Assembly (NCBI GenBank): GCA_028704945.1
Contig: JAQWEL010000005.1
Span: forward strand, 1 to 64,000
Length of the DNA: 64,000 nt
Source: Patescibacteria group bacterium
Lineage (GTDB): Bacteria > Patescibacteriota > Patescibacteriia > Patescibacteriales > Patescibacteriaceae
Direction of reading: 5' to 3'
The notes beneath the pieces were generated by a model. It saw only the letters and a program-made list of their open reading frames with translations, had not been told where the DNA came from and searched no databases. A program made the translations under genes and the position numbers. Positions 26,845-35,141 of this stretch are shown piece by piece; within the stretch, counting starts at the first letter, position 1; each line of letters starts with the position of its first letter.

Positions 26845-27474
26845 ATGTTATGGTTTCTTCTTTGCTTAAGCGCTTATTTGATTGGCTCAATTCCTACTGG
26901 CTATATTGTAGCTAAAAGACAAAACAAAGATATTAGACAGGAAGGCAGTCACAATATCGGCGCATCCAATGTAAGCAGGTCTTTAGGCTGGCTCTGGGGA
27001 GCATTTGTCTTGCTAATTGATTTTGGCAAAGCTTTTGTATTCTTGTGGCTAATTACGCCATTTTTTACCAACGATATCGTTTTGGGTAAAATTATTGGCG
27101 GCGCCTGGCTAATCATCGGCAATGTCTATCCTTTGTGGCTCAATTTTAAGGGCGGCAAAGGCATAGCGACCGGAACAGGCGTATTCTTAGCCATCTTCTC
27201 TAACGGCTTAATTATTGCTTTAATCATCTTTACTTTAGTCTGTGTAACGACTAAGTATATATCCGCTAGCTCGCTATCAGCCGCAATTGCTTTGCTATTA
27301 ACGCGACTACAAACGATTATCAACAACAACAATTACTTTGCTCAAGAAGCTATGGCTTTGAACTTTTTAATTTTTTGTTATGTTACTTTAGTTTTTTTCA
27401 AACATAAAGATAATATTAAAAGATTAATAAAGCATCAAGAAAAAAAGATAAGCTTCAAAAAACCCCTTAAATAA
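26845..27474 (+). CDS. plsY: Glycerol-3-phosphate acyltransferase PlsY
   Basis: Transfers acyl groups from acyl-phosphate to glycerol-3-phosphate, the first step of phospholipid synthesis. 209 residues with about five membrane helices. Signatures: YLIGSIPTGYIVAK with the following RQEGSHNIGASNVSRSLG (loop 1, G-S-x-N-x-G-x-x-N), and NFKGGKGIATGTGVFLA near residue 95 (loop 2, the G3P-binding KGGKG). A Shine-Dalgarno-like AAGGAA precedes the ATG by 7 nt. Rightward, with its own terminator. No plsX or plsC is seen nearby; CPR members often lack complete lipid synthesis, so scavenged fatty acids may be used. Confidence 0.95.
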   Translation: MLWFLLCLSAYLIGSIPTGYIVAKRQNKDIRQEGSHNIGASNVSRSLGWLWGAFVLLIDFGKAFVFLWLITPFFTNDIVLGKIIGGAWLIIGNVYPLWLNFKGGKGIATGTGVFLAIFSNGLIIALIIFTLVCVTTKYISASSLSAAIALLLTRLQTIINNNNYFAQEAMALNFLIFCYVTLVFFKHKDNIKRLIKHQEKKISFKKPLK

Positions 27475-27487
27475 ATAAGGGGTTTTT
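27457..27487 (+). terminator. Terminator of plsY
   Basis: 12-bp arms AAAAACCCCTTA / TAAGGGGTTTTT, 6-nt loop, overlapping the plsY stop; convergent with the next gene. Confidence 0.85.
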
Positions 27488-27503
27488 ATTAACAAATTTT
27501 ATA

Positions 27504-29705
27504 TTATAAATTTAACTCCAATTTACCCTCCATCGGATTAGTTACAGAAAAGTTAAAACGCAGACTCCGCCCGATTTTTGATACATTAAGTATTCCACCA
27601 ACAGATTCTTCAATCTTATAACCTAATTCCATATATTTTTTCTCTATCACTTCCACATCAGCGCGCGTAACTAAGCGTGGAAATTTGTAAGTCAGCCACA
27701 AACCGCTCATATTATCCACCATTTTTACTTGCCCAAAAACTTGTTTTAATATCGGTAACAATTCATCATTAATTTGCTGGCTCTTATCAGTCTCGATTTT
27801 ACCTTCTTGAGCATTATCAAAATTAATTTGCGCCCAAGTCTTAACTGCCGGTATTACACCAGTTTGATTAATTAGCGGGGCGGCGATGGAGGGCGAATTA
27901 ATATAAGAACAAACCGATTTAATATTATTATTTTTATATTGGCAAATATCCCTAACTGTATTTTTAATATTAGTAATTTTTGGTTTAACGGTTTTGTTAA
28001 TTTTTAATTTTAAATCTTCAGAACCAACTTTCATATCCTGCATTACCAAATAGCTGCTTTGATCCTGAACAATTGCTTTAGATTGGTCAGAAATACTAGC
28101 GCAAGAAGCTATCCCGCCATTAGCATCGACTTTTATCAAAATAGCTTCATTATAAGGATACCAATTATTGATATAAAAATACATTTTAGTGGTTTCTATT
28201 TTTCCTGATACGATTACACCCTTATCAGAAGTTGGTTTTAAATCATAACCAGTCAAAGTTCTTTCTACGTCAATCTTTTTAATCCAACGAGGATTAAAAT
28301 CGGGGTCAATTTTAATCAATTCAATATTCCCCGCCCAAGCCTCGGCCAAAACTTTTCCAGCTTTATTTGAGGCTTCATAATACGGTTTAACTGCGGGAAT
28401 TTTTGTTTCATCACCAGGTAATTTACAATTAAATTCATCGCACTTGTCTCGCAAAAGTTTGGCTTTATTGCCAGCATCTTCATATTTTGCTTTTTGACCG
28501 GCGCTATCGCGAATAACATCCTGCATAATAACAAAATCCCCATCGACTGTCGGCGTTACCTTAATATCATTGGCAGTAATGCCGGAGCTTAAATTACCAG
28601 TCAATTTTTTAGTCCATTGATAATTCCCCTGCTTATCAACTTTAACAGCCACCAATGGCCGTGGATCAAATTGAGTGATTGGTCCGACAGTGCCTTTTAA
28701 TCCCTTAGTCAACAGTAAATTGTCAAAACCAATAGTCAAAAAACCATTGTCGGGCGTTGGCTGGACAGCTCTGAAATCTCCGCCCATCATTCGAAACTTA
28801 GTGACTCCCATAGTAAAACTGCTGCTAGAAATACTAGCGATGCTGTTTATTTCTGACGGAATCATTTCTAAACTTTTTGCCCAGCTTATATTTAACTTAT
28901 TATCCAATCTTATAATTGTCGGTAAATCACCAATAGCTATTTCTGGTCCAAGAATATGTTCCGGCTGTTCTGCAACAGTTAAAGCAACATTAGCTAAAGC
29001 GATGAAACCGCCATCTGGTAAGTATTGCGCATCAATTGCCGTCCAATTCATTTTTTTGCTCCATTCAACTTTGCCATTTTTATTAATTTTTATAAAAACG
29101 CTAGATTGAGGTATTGCTTCTGTATCAGCAATTTCTTGGCCGTAACCAGTTTTCATTAACTTCACCAATAAGACTACTCCACCATCCGCCGTGCTCCATA
29201 TTTTTTGTGGGAAATCCATACTATAATCGCCAACCATTAATGACCATAATTGTTTACCCTTGGCATCAAGCTTGCTTACTATAATATCGCCCCATAATTC
29301 TTTTTGGCTGAAATATTTATCATCAACAAAATCTATAACATCGGTAGCGGTTACAAAAGATCCGTCAGTAGTTTGAGTAGAAATTCTTTTAGTGTTGGCG
29401 GTCTGACTTTGCCCCGTGCTTTGACTGCTAAATTGTTGGCTCCAAACCAGCTTGCCTGTAGCATCGGTTTTAATAGCAAAAGCATTAGGCACTGACATCG
29501 CTTTAGCCCAAATAGTATCGCCAGTTAATAAATAACCGCCATCGCGAGTAGCTAAAACACCAAAGCCATCAGTATTATCACGCAAATGGTAAGTCTTAAT
29601 AAAAGAAGCGGCCTGGTTGGCGGTTGTTGAGCAAACAGCTTCAGCTGTTAAACCCAAACTTAAACTCAAAATAAACAGACTAAACAAAAATAAAAATTGT
29701 TTCAT
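27504..29705 (-). CDS. Secreted beta-propeller-like protein, unknown function
   Basis: 733 residues with a signal peptide (1-23, ending TAEA). Seven evenly spaced repeats each show a T-x-D-[GN]-x-[hydrophobic] strand followed by a 'K-D-x-x-G-K-x-x-W' strand: RDGGYLLTGD, TDGSFVTATD, ADGGVVLLVK, PDGGFIALAN, PDNGFLTIGF, VDGDFVIMQD, SDKGVIVSGK. This fits a seven-bladed propeller at about residues 30-520. The C-terminal 180 residues are alpha/beta and end in a beta-rich stretch (VSKIGRSLRFNFSVTNPMEG). No catalytic motif is recognised. Probably extracellular. Confidence 0.75.
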   Translation of the reverse strand: MKQFLFLFSLFILSLSLGLTAEAVCSTTANQAASFIKTYHLRDNTDGFGVLATRDGGYLLTGDTIWAKAMSVPNAFAIKTDATGKLVWSQQFSSQSTGQSQTANTKRISTQTTDGSFVTATDVIDFVDDKYFSQKELWGDIIVSKLDAKGKQLWSLMVGDYSMDFPQKIWSTADGGVVLLVKLMKTGYGQEIADTEAIPQSSVFIKINKNGKVEWSKKMNWTAIDAQYLPDGGFIALANVALTVAEQPEHILGPEIAIGDLPTIIRLDNKLNISWAKSLEMIPSEINSIASISSSSFTMGVTKFRMMGGDFRAVQPTPDNGFLTIGFDNLLLTKGLKGTVGPITQFDPRPLVAVKVDKQGNYQWTKKLTGNLSSGITANDIKVTPTVDGDFVIMQDVIRDSAGQKAKYEDAGNKAKLLRDKCDEFNCKLPGDETKIPAVKPYYEASNKAGKVLAEAWAGNIELIKIDPDFNPRWIKKIDVERTLTGYDLKPTSDKGVIVSGKIETTKMYFYINNWYPYNEAILIKVDANGGIASCASISDQSKAIVQDQSSYLVMQDMKVGSEDLKLKINKTVKPKITNIKNTVRDICQYKNNNIKSVCSYINSPSIAAPLINQTGVIPAVKTWAQINFDNAQEGKIETDKSQQINDELLPILKQVFGQVKMVDNMSGLWLTYKFPRLVTRADVEVIEKKYMELGYKIEESVGGILNVSKIGRSLRFNFSVTNPMEGKLELNL

Positions 29706-29758
29706 ATTTTTATTTAATATTATTTATTTATTATACTCTCCATCCAAAAACATAGCAA

Positions 29759-29790
29759 AAAATCGCTTAGACAAAGGTCGAGGCGATTTT
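29759..29790 (-). terminator. Terminator after CPBP protease unit
   Basis: Stem AAAATCGC / GCGATTTT, 16-nt loop; downstream of the 27-residue ORF and CPBP gene on the minus strand. Confidence 0.65.
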
Positions 29791-29831
29791 ATTATTGATA
29801 ATTTCTTAATATTTTAAAATATACTAAAAAT

Positions 29832-29915
29832 TTATAAAAAATATTTTACTATATACATAAGTAAAGCCCCGGCAGCAAAGCTGGTAAAGGCGATAAACAA
29901 TGTTTTTTTGTCCAT
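29832..29915 (-). CDS. Tiny single-helix membrane protein (27 residues)
   Basis: ATG at 29915, TAA at 29832. The peptide is a basic start (MDKKT) and one hydrophobic helix, LFIAFTSFAAGALLMYIV, then KYFL. It follows the CPBP protease stop codon by 2 bp, so translational coupling is likely. No homologue is known to me; it could be a small membrane partner of the protease or chance. Confidence is limited because of size. Confidence 0.4.
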   Translation of the reverse strand: MDKKTLFIAFTSFAAGALLMYIVKYFL

Positions 29916-29917
29916 AA

Positions 29918-30766
29918 TTATTTATTTTTTATTTTTTTCAAAGACCAGACGCCCAACAATAAACACAAAATAACATTAATAGCGCCTCCAGCCCCAATCA
30001 ACAATTTATTATCACTAACAAAAATCATTGCCCAAATACCATAAGCGTTAGCATTAAATACAGCGTGCATAAAGGCAGCTTGGACAGTGCTCCTAGTTTC
30101 AAACCAGATATAAGCAAACCAGATACCAATACCAGTCACCATTAAAAGATGAAAAATACTACCAAATATAAATTGCTGACCGTAAAGAAAACCTAGAAAA
30201 AGAATCATTGGTGTATGCCACAAACCCCAAATTAAACCCGATAAAACACAAGCTTTTGCTTTACCGAGCGGTTCTAAATTAGGAACTAAAAATCCGCGCC
30301 AACCGATTTCTTCCCCAAGTGAAGGAATCATATTCACAATGGGTGAAACAAAAAAAGTAATAAAGGAAAAAATTAAAACCATTTTCCCAGCTGACATTGG
30401 TAATGCGACATTTATATTAAATTGGTTTAAAAAAGAAGTTAAAGTAAAGTCAGGCTTTAGAAAAAACAACCAGACAATCAAATATTCTAGAACATACATC
30501 AAAACCAATGTAACATAAGTTTTCAGATACATTGACTTGGGGCCAAATTTAAAGCCAAGTTCTTTTAATGGCTGGTGTGCTACAAATTTCTGAGTGACAA
30601 TGGCGCTTAAAGCCGGAACAAACATTGCCGCCAAAACAACCATTTGCGACAAAAACGATGGGGCATCATATAAAGTAAAACCAATCATTCTGGCTATTAT
30701 TACTAATAAAATAGTCAGTCCGAAAGTTAAACCTAAAAAACAATACAAAGCTTTTTTATTCAACAT
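29918..30766 (-). CDS. CPBP family intramembrane glutamic endopeptidase
   Basis: 282 residues with about eight transmembrane helices. CPBP (Abi) motifs: motif 1 PSLGEEIGWRGFLVPNLE near residue 150 (catalytic EE and R), motif 2 SGLIWGLWHTPMILFLGF (conserved His) and motif 3 near AAFMHAVFNANAYG (H and N). The family includes CAAX-type prenyl proteases and bacteriocin self-immunity proteins. The substrate here is unknown. The ATG at 30766 fits a basic N-terminus before the first helix (MLNKKALYCFLGLTFGLTI). Confidence 0.92.
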   Translation of the reverse strand: MLNKKALYCFLGLTFGLTILLVIIARMIGFTLYDAPSFLSQMVVLAAMFVPALSAIVTQKFVAHQPLKELGFKFGPKSMYLKTYVTLVLMYVLEYLIVWLFFLKPDFTLTSFLNQFNINVALPMSAGKMVLIFSFITFFVSPIVNMIPSLGEEIGWRGFLVPNLEPLGKAKACVLSGLIWGLWHTPMILFLGFLYGQQFIFGSIFHLLMVTGIGIWFAYIWFETRSTVQAAFMHAVFNANAYGIWAMIFVSDNKLLIGAGGAINVILCLLLGVWSLKKIKNK

Positions 30767-30863
30767 AAGATTTAATTTACTCTAATAAACTTTAGCTATT
30801 ACAATTTATTTTATTATAGTTGAGAAAAATAAAAGGTTCAATAATAAAATTAAAATAAAAAAA

Positions 30864-30891
30864 CCAATTTCATGCATACACACAAAATTGG
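30864..30891 (-). terminator. Terminator of NUDIX gene
   Basis: Stem CCAATTT / AAATTGG, 14-nt loop, followed on the minus strand by T7 and further T-rich sequence. Confidence 0.75.
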
Positions 30892-30902
30892 AAATCATTT
30901 GA

Positions 30903-31412
30903 TTATTTAGTATTAAACTTTTTAAAGGCTGCCACGGCTTTGGGAATGATAATTTTTTCATGATGATTAACCATCGGTTGCGGTAAATCATCGACAGGAA
31001 ACCAATTGTCAGATGAATCATCTAACTCGCAAAGATAAAGAACTGCGAAAGAATGTCCTCTAACTTCAGTTAAATAATTATTAAATCCGATAAATTTCCA
31101 GCTAATCAACTTGCTTTTGAACTCTTCTTCTTCAAGCCGCTTAAAAGCATCTTCCATTTCTTCACCGGGCCTTAAGATAGTCCCTGGCGAATGATATTCT
31201 CCGGCGTAAGCTTCATTGGTGCGTCTTTGGGTTAAAAAAATCTCAACACCTTCATCACCTTGACGCAATGCCAAAGTTTCAAAGCCGACACTAACACTAA
31301 CACGGGCAATCATATTAAAAAGCTCGGTTCCTAACGGCTTTTTAGGATCAATGCGACCTAAAAGTTCTGCCAAAATTGCCAATTCTTCCGGACTTAAATT
31401 TTGTTTTTCCAC
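30903..31412 (-). CDS. NUDIX-like hydrolase with degenerate box
   Basis: 169 residues. The NUDIX fold is indicated by ARVSVSVGFETLALR, a strand with FLTQRRTNEAYAGEYHSPG, and the box region GTILRPGEEMEDAFKRLEEEEF. The consensus Gx5Ex7REUxEExGU is only partly kept: the conserved Glu pair survives in EEEEF but the preceding Arg-Glu is shifted (KRLEEEE). Activity on nucleoside diphosphate substrates is therefore uncertain. The start is GTG at 31412, chosen because AAAGGG lies about 7 nt upstream and no ATG fits. It might act in nucleotide clean-up along with the nearby Maf and MazG-like genes (inference). Confidence 0.75.
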   Translation of the reverse strand: MEKQNLSPEELAILAELLGRIDPKKPLGTELFNMIARVSVSVGFETLALRQGDEGVEIFLTQRRTNEAYAGEYHSPGTILRPGEEMEDAFKRLEEEEFKSKLISWKFIGFNNYLTEVRGHSFAVLYLCELDDSSDNWFPVDDLPQPMVNHHEKIIIPKAVAAFKKFNTK

Positions 31413-31522
31413 AATAACACCCTTTTATTGGTTATAAATATAAAAAGAACTTTACTAAAAAGTAAACAACATATTTTGTTTTTTGTCAATAATCAGTCAA
31501 TGATAGAAATTTTAGTAATTAA

Positions 31523-31549
31523 AAAGGACTATCTTGAGAATAATCCTTT
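31523..31549 (-). terminator. Terminator of lipoprotein gene
   Basis: Stem AAAGGA / TCCTTT with a 15-nt loop, then T5 on the minus strand; 16 bp past the stop codon. Confidence 0.6.
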
Positions 31550-31564
31550 GTTTTCTAATCGAAT

Positions 31565-32326
31565 TTAGTTGGGATAACAGACCGTGACGAATTTGCCAGA
31601 AGTCTGTCCGATCCAAAAAGAATGGAAAGCTTCGGTATTGTCTGGGTAGTTTGAACTGACTTCTTTGTAATAGTCAGCAGCTATTTGAACAGCAACATTA
31701 CCAGTAACACGAAGACGACAATTAATGTAATAATCCTTATTTGGATTACGCTGATATTTACCGTGCGAATTCATCCACCAATGACTAACGTTCTTAGGAA
31801 AGAGACTGGGCCATATTTTTAGTATGCCTTTGTTGACCAATGAATTAGTCATCTCTGCAAAACTATTGTCGATATACCAACGACTGAATAATCCGCCCTC
31901 ATTAGTGCTTAAGCTATTTACAGTCCGAAAACTTTCATAGTTAAGAACATCGACTACTACTTCTGTTTTGTCATAGCAATCTCTCTCAATTAAAGCGATA
32001 TAATCAATCTCAACTAAACCGCTGGAATCGACGGCCAAATCTTTATTAAGCGTAACAGCCTGTAACCAACCTTGGATAGCATGAAAATCTTGATTATTAT
32101 TATCGCCAGCCCAAGCTTGTCTACCCCAATCATAACAGTCAGACGGGATGTCAATCGCTTTGGGAATAATCCTGTCATCAATACAATCCTTTAAATTAAA
32201 GGTTTTGTCTTCTCTGACGGTATCGCTCGGTTTGGTTGCCTTTGGTTGGGTTGGGTTGTCGCTACAGCTAATTAAATTAATAATTAGTCCGAAGATAAGA
32301 AGAACGAAAATTACCAACTTTTTCAT
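31565..32326 (-). CDS. Predicted lipoprotein, unknown function
   Basis: 253 residues. Lipoprotein-type signal MKKLVIFVLLIFGLIINLIS then Cys21 (LISC lipobox) followed by SDNPTQPK, a tether rich in Ser, Pro and Thr. The mature part is mixed alpha/beta with several Cys (LKDCIDD, SDCYDWGRQ, ERDCYDK, INCRLR, VTVCYPN), perhaps disulphides. No catalytic motif is recognised. The signal and linker style (CSDNPTQP) resembles Bacteroidota/Fibrobacterota lipoproteins, hinting at transfer, but that is only a stylistic impression. Confidence 0.6.
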   Translation of the reverse strand: MKKLVIFVLLIFGLIINLISCSDNPTQPKATKPSDTVREDKTFNLKDCIDDRIIPKAIDIPSDCYDWGRQAWAGDNNNQDFHAIQGWLQAVTLNKDLAVDSSGLVEIDYIALIERDCYDKTEVVVDVLNYESFRTVNSLSTNEGGLFSRWYIDNSFAEMTNSLVNKGILKIWPSLFPKNVSHWWMNSHGKYQRNPNKDYYINCRLRVTGNVAVQIAADYYKEVSSNYPDNTEAFHSFWIGQTSGKFVTVCYPN

Positions 32327-32428
32327 GATAAAACCCTATAAAAAGTACGAAAACAATTATATCCATATATATATATAACATGTATGTGAATATTTGTCAA
32401 TATAGACAAGAAAAATAATTTATACAAC

Positions 32429-32456
32429 AAAAAATAGCTAAATTTAGCTATTTTTT
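32429..32456 (-). terminator. Palindromic terminator before small membrane-protein gene
   Basis: Perfect 28-bp palindrome centred in TAGCTAAATTTAGCTA with A6 and T6 flanks; terminates the transcript of the gene at 32506-32820 (minus strand). Confidence 0.75.
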
Positions 32457-32505
32457 ATAATCGGAACTAATTAATAGAAAAAATTCGGACTAAAATACCA
32501 ATACT

Positions 32506-32820
32506 TTAGAATAGTAAATTCGAAGCTAAGGCAATAATTGTAAAAATAAATAACCAGCCAACCGTGTAGCCAAACAGTTTAATCGAGTCTTGTTTTTGAT
32601 TATCCAAATACAGCATTATTGGCTTACCTATAATCAGACCAGCGGTAATGGCTGCCGAAGTCACGAAGAGCAGTAACATAGAAATCGGGGCGACAACACT
32701 ATCTTTGTGACCACCAAAAATCCGCTCGGCTTTACTCATAAAGATAGCAACCAGAATCACATATACCACCATACCAAAAGCATTAATAAGGCTTTTCTTT
32801 ATTAGAGTGTTTTTATTCAT
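32506..32820 (-). CDS. Small polytopic membrane protein, unknown function
   Basis: 104 residues from ATG 32820 (MNKNTLIKKSLI); an upstream start would add 12 atypical residues. Three hydrophobic helices (about 12-30, 46-66 and 82-102), separated by short polar loops. No recognised family. The neighbouring 54-residue gene upstream is also a membrane protein on the same strand, so the pair may be functionally linked. Confidence 0.6.
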   Translation of the reverse strand: MNKNTLIKKSLINAFGMVVYVILVAIFMSKAERIFGGHKDSVVAPISMLLLFVTSAAITAGLIIGKPIMLYLDNQKQDSIKLFGYTVGWLFIFTIIALASNLLF

Positions 32821-32856
32821 ATAAATAAATTTTATTAAATTGTATTTATCAAGCAA

Positions 32857-33021
32857 TTATTTAATAAGGGCACTAATATATAGACCGATGTAATATGGCC
32901 AAAGCACGAGCGCTAAAACACCTTTCCAAAATGATAGCTGTAAAAAGCCGATACTAAACAGCCAAGCCGCAAACCAAGAAAATGCCGTGAAACTACTTTG
33001 TTCGATTTTGATTTTTTCCAT
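32857..33021 (-). CDS. Tiny two-helix membrane protein (54 residues)
   Basis: ATG at 33021, TAA at 32857. Charged start MEKIKIEQSS, hydrophobic helix FTAFSWFAAWLFSIGFLQL, a short turn SFWKG, and a second helix VLALVLWPYYIGLYISALI ending in K. Aromatic-rich helices and clear topology cues argue against a random ORF. It precedes the 104-residue membrane protein by 36 bp. No homologue is known to me. Confidence 0.55.
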   Translation of the reverse strand: MEKIKIEQSSFTAFSWFAAWLFSIGFLQLSFWKGVLALVLWPYYIGLYISALIK

Positions 33022-33071
33022 ATATTTATTAAATTTTATATTTTTTAATTACACAATACAAACGGTTGTAA

Positions 33072-33800
33072 TTAAAAAGGCTGACAAAAACCTCCGCTAG
33101 TGCAGTCACCAGCGCTCTCTGGACAATCAGCACCTGTTAAACAAGCTACACAGGCTGTTCCATCAGTATTACAATATGGCGTAGTTGGTGTACTAGAGCA
33201 ATCACTATTAGTATTGCAAGCCACGCAAGCTGAAAAATCGCTCTTACAAATTGGGGTGCTACCAGTACAAGCGGTTCCGCAAATACCACCACAACCATCA
33301 TTTCCGCAAGTTTTACCAGTGCAATCTGGAGTGCATTTGACGTTAGAGCTATTATTACTAGTATTTATTATTTCTTCTAATTCTGCTAAAGGAGCATAGA
33401 CTACTGGGCGACCGGAAACTGTTTTGTAGGCCATATAACCAGTGCTGTTAAGAGAAGAAACACTGGGATCTATTGGTAGAGCAGTTAAATATTCAGCATT
33501 ATTAGATAGGACTGATAAATCAAGTAAACCAGTACAATCAGTTGCATTACTGCGACATATCTCCATTGAGCTAGTACCGACCATGGCTGGTAAAGAACCA
33601 TGGGCAACTGTATATTGAAGTAATGCTTTATGGATAGCATCGATATTCATAGCGCGCTGGGCATTTCTAGTTGCGGCTAATTGACGTAAAGGGTTAATAG
33701 CTATAATTACTACACTAGCCAAAACAGCTATTATTCCTATTACCAATAGAACTTCTATCAAAGTAAAGCCTCTTTTATTTTTTTTGTTTATTTTTTTCAT
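33072..33800 (-). CDS. Type IV pilin with Cys-rich C-terminal module
   Basis: 242 residues. Prepilin motif KRGFTLIEVLLVIGIIAVLA (residues 9-28), cleavage after Gly. The core (about 30-145) includes RNAQRAMNIDAIHKALLQYT and a Cys pair (CRSNATDCTG). The C-terminal 95 residues form a Cys-rich module: CTPDCTGKTCGNDGCGGICG, CNTNSDCSSTPTTPYC, CLTGADCPE. The same module occurs in the pilin at 25379-26674. There is no lectin-like domain here, so the Cys module forms the distal end. A promoter (33833-33861) lies just upstream. Confidence 0.85.
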   Translation of the reverse strand: MKKINKKNKRGFTLIEVLLVIGIIAVLASVVIIAINPLRQLAATRNAQRAMNIDAIHKALLQYTVAHGSLPAMVGTSSMEICRSNATDCTGLLDLSVLSNNAEYLTALPIDPSVSSLNSTGYMAYKTVSGRPVVYAPLAELEEIINTSNNSSNVKCTPDCTGKTCGNDGCGGICGTACTGSTPICKSDFSACVACNTNSDCSSTPTTPYCNTDGTACVACLTGADCPESAGDCTSGGFCQPF

Positions 33801-33832
33801 GCTAATCTATGTTACTTAGCTATTTATTTAAT

Positions 33833-33861
33833 ATTATAACAATTTATAATGTAATTTACAA
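33833..33861 (-). promoter_or_regulatory. Promoter of Cys-rich pilin gene
   Basis: Minus-strand -10 TATAAT (33833-33838), 17-bp spacer, -35 TTGTAA (33856-33861). The transcript would start about 26 nt before the ATG at 33800. Confidence 0.65.
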
Positions 33862-33923
33862 TTGGCACAAAGGAAGTTATGAGAAAATTATTACCAACTT
33901 GTTTGATTCCTATCCTTACGCCA

Positions 33924-33965
33924 AAAATAAAATCACAGCCATTGTTGTGGTTGTGATTTTATTTT
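33924..33965 (-). terminator. Terminator of Maf / deoxyribosyltransferase-like unit
   Basis: 14-bp arms AAAATAAAATCACA / TGTGATTTTATTTT extended by a GCC / GGT pairing; downstream of the split gene at 34042. Confidence 0.75.
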
Positions 33966-33975
33966 AGTACACAGA

Positions 33976-34003
33976 GTCGTGGAAGAAGTTAGAACCAGAA
34001 TTT
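33976..34003. repeat. Imperfect 28-bp direct repeat, left copy
   Basis: GTCGTGGAAGAAGTTAGAAC followed by CAGAATTTA; 25 of 28 positions match the copy at 35142-35169. Noncoding, flanking the Maf unit. Confidence 0.6.
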
Positions 34004-34041
34004 AGTAAATAAAAGAGGCGAATTTAATCACCTCTTATTCT

Positions 34042-34470
34042 TTATACTATTTTTTGTAAATCTCCGTCCAGCACAATATCTGCCATGGCTTTGATTTCGT
34101 CCGCATAAGACAATTCTTCGGGTATGGGGTTGATTAAAAAAATCTTCTTATTGTTTACATGAGCAAAACCTATTTCCATTAAGGTGTTTCCGCCCACATA
34201 ATTTTTAATGCCATTTTTATCAAAATTAAGCACTAAAATTGCATCGCTGTTTTGTATGGCGTTATAATACCATTTTATATAACCACCTTCTTTTTTCAGT
34301 GTGACATGTTCACCACTCTCAATTTTTTCCATCAACTCAGGCATCTCTCCTTTAACTGATTTTATGTAGTGCTCATGAACAACTGGTTCATGCCCGATGG
34401 CTTGCAGTCGCTCCATATATTCAACCATCAGGTGCCTAAATTTTTAGCTTCCGCAAATTGTTATTTTCAT
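34042..34470 (-). pseudogene. Nucleoside 2-deoxyribosyltransferase-like gene split by in-frame TAA
   Basis: The gene starts at ATG 34470, which overlaps the Maf stop codon as ATGA. The first codons read MKITICGS, a typical start for this superfamily, then TAA at 34444-34446, then the frame continues KFRHLMVEYMERL. The remaining 128 residues contain KWYYNAIQNSDAILVLNFDK and NYVGGNTLMEIGFAHVNNKK, the conserved core. A single change (AAA to TAA) would explain it. Either the gene is inactivated, or translation re-initiates at the internal ATG at 34428. The usual substrate is a nucleoside or nucleotide, but the catalytic Glu assignment is not certain here. Confidence 0.7.
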
Positions 34471-35057
34471 ATTTTTACTCCTACCTCTTTGAGCATTTCC
34501 ACGATTACTTCCGTTGGAATGCCACGGAGGTAATTATTATAACTGCCGCTTATACTTTGCGCAAAAGTGGAGCCGTAATGTTCAAGAGAGTCATAACCAA
34601 GGGCATAGGTATTATAATGAGAATCTTGGTCAAGATAGAAATTAATTTCCTCATCAGAAATAATTCTTATCTTTATATCGGTCTTAACAATCTGAGTAAT
34701 AACTTTATTATCAGGTAGATCAATTAAATTAATGCCTGTATAAAATTGATGATTATTACCAGATAATGTCCTTAATCTATCAAAAGCCTCTTGTCTCGAT
34801 TGTGGTTTTTCTAAAATAGAGCCATTAAACCAACCAATAGAATCAAAACCAATAACAACGCATGGCTCAGTATGCTTACTGGCAACCGCCTCCGCCTTAA
34901 GTTTAGCTAGATGCAAAACTAAGCCTTCGGGATCATCAGGCCGTCCGTCAAAATATTCTTCAACATTACTACCTTCAGCTTCAAACGGCATGCCGATAAT
35001 GGAAAACGCCGCTTTACGATAAGGCGATGTGGTTGCTAAGATAATTTTCTTATTCAT
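34467..35057 (-). CDS. Maf-like nucleotide pyrophosphatase
   Basis: House-cleaning NTP pyrophosphatase that removes modified dTTP/UTP or similar. 196 residues, full length. The N-terminal signature KIILATTSPYRKAAFSIIGM (Maf SxSPRR region, here TSPYRK) is followed by the nucleophile-activating region VVIGFDSIGWFNG (D conserved; classic ADT is replaced by FDS), then LEKPQSRQEAFDRLRTLSG and YTGINLI. YALGYDSLEHYG corresponds to the usual AGAYxIqg. Its stop overlaps the next gene's start (ATGA). Divergence at the ADT site suggests altered substrate preference. Confidence 0.88.
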   Translation of the reverse strand: MNKKIILATTSPYRKAAFSIIGMPFEAEGSNVEEYFDGRPDDPEGLVLHLAKLKAEAVASKHTEPCVVIGFDSIGWFNGSILEKPQSRQEAFDRLRTLSGNNHQFYTGINLIDLPDNKVITQIVKTDIKIRIISDEEINFYLDQDSHYNTYALGYDSLEHYGSTFAQSISGSYNNYLRGIPTEVIVEMLKEVGVKI

Positions 35058-35141
35058 AATCGCAAACTCCTCTTTAAATTTTAAAAAACAATTTATTTAT
35101 TAAATAACACTTATAATACTAAATGTCAAATTTGGCACGGG

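Noticed and set aside
33880-33957. Rightward 25-residue ORF starting MRKLLPTC with AAGGAAG upstream
   Set aside because: Its end overlaps a strong terminator hairpin and the composition is not protein-like; more likely chance.
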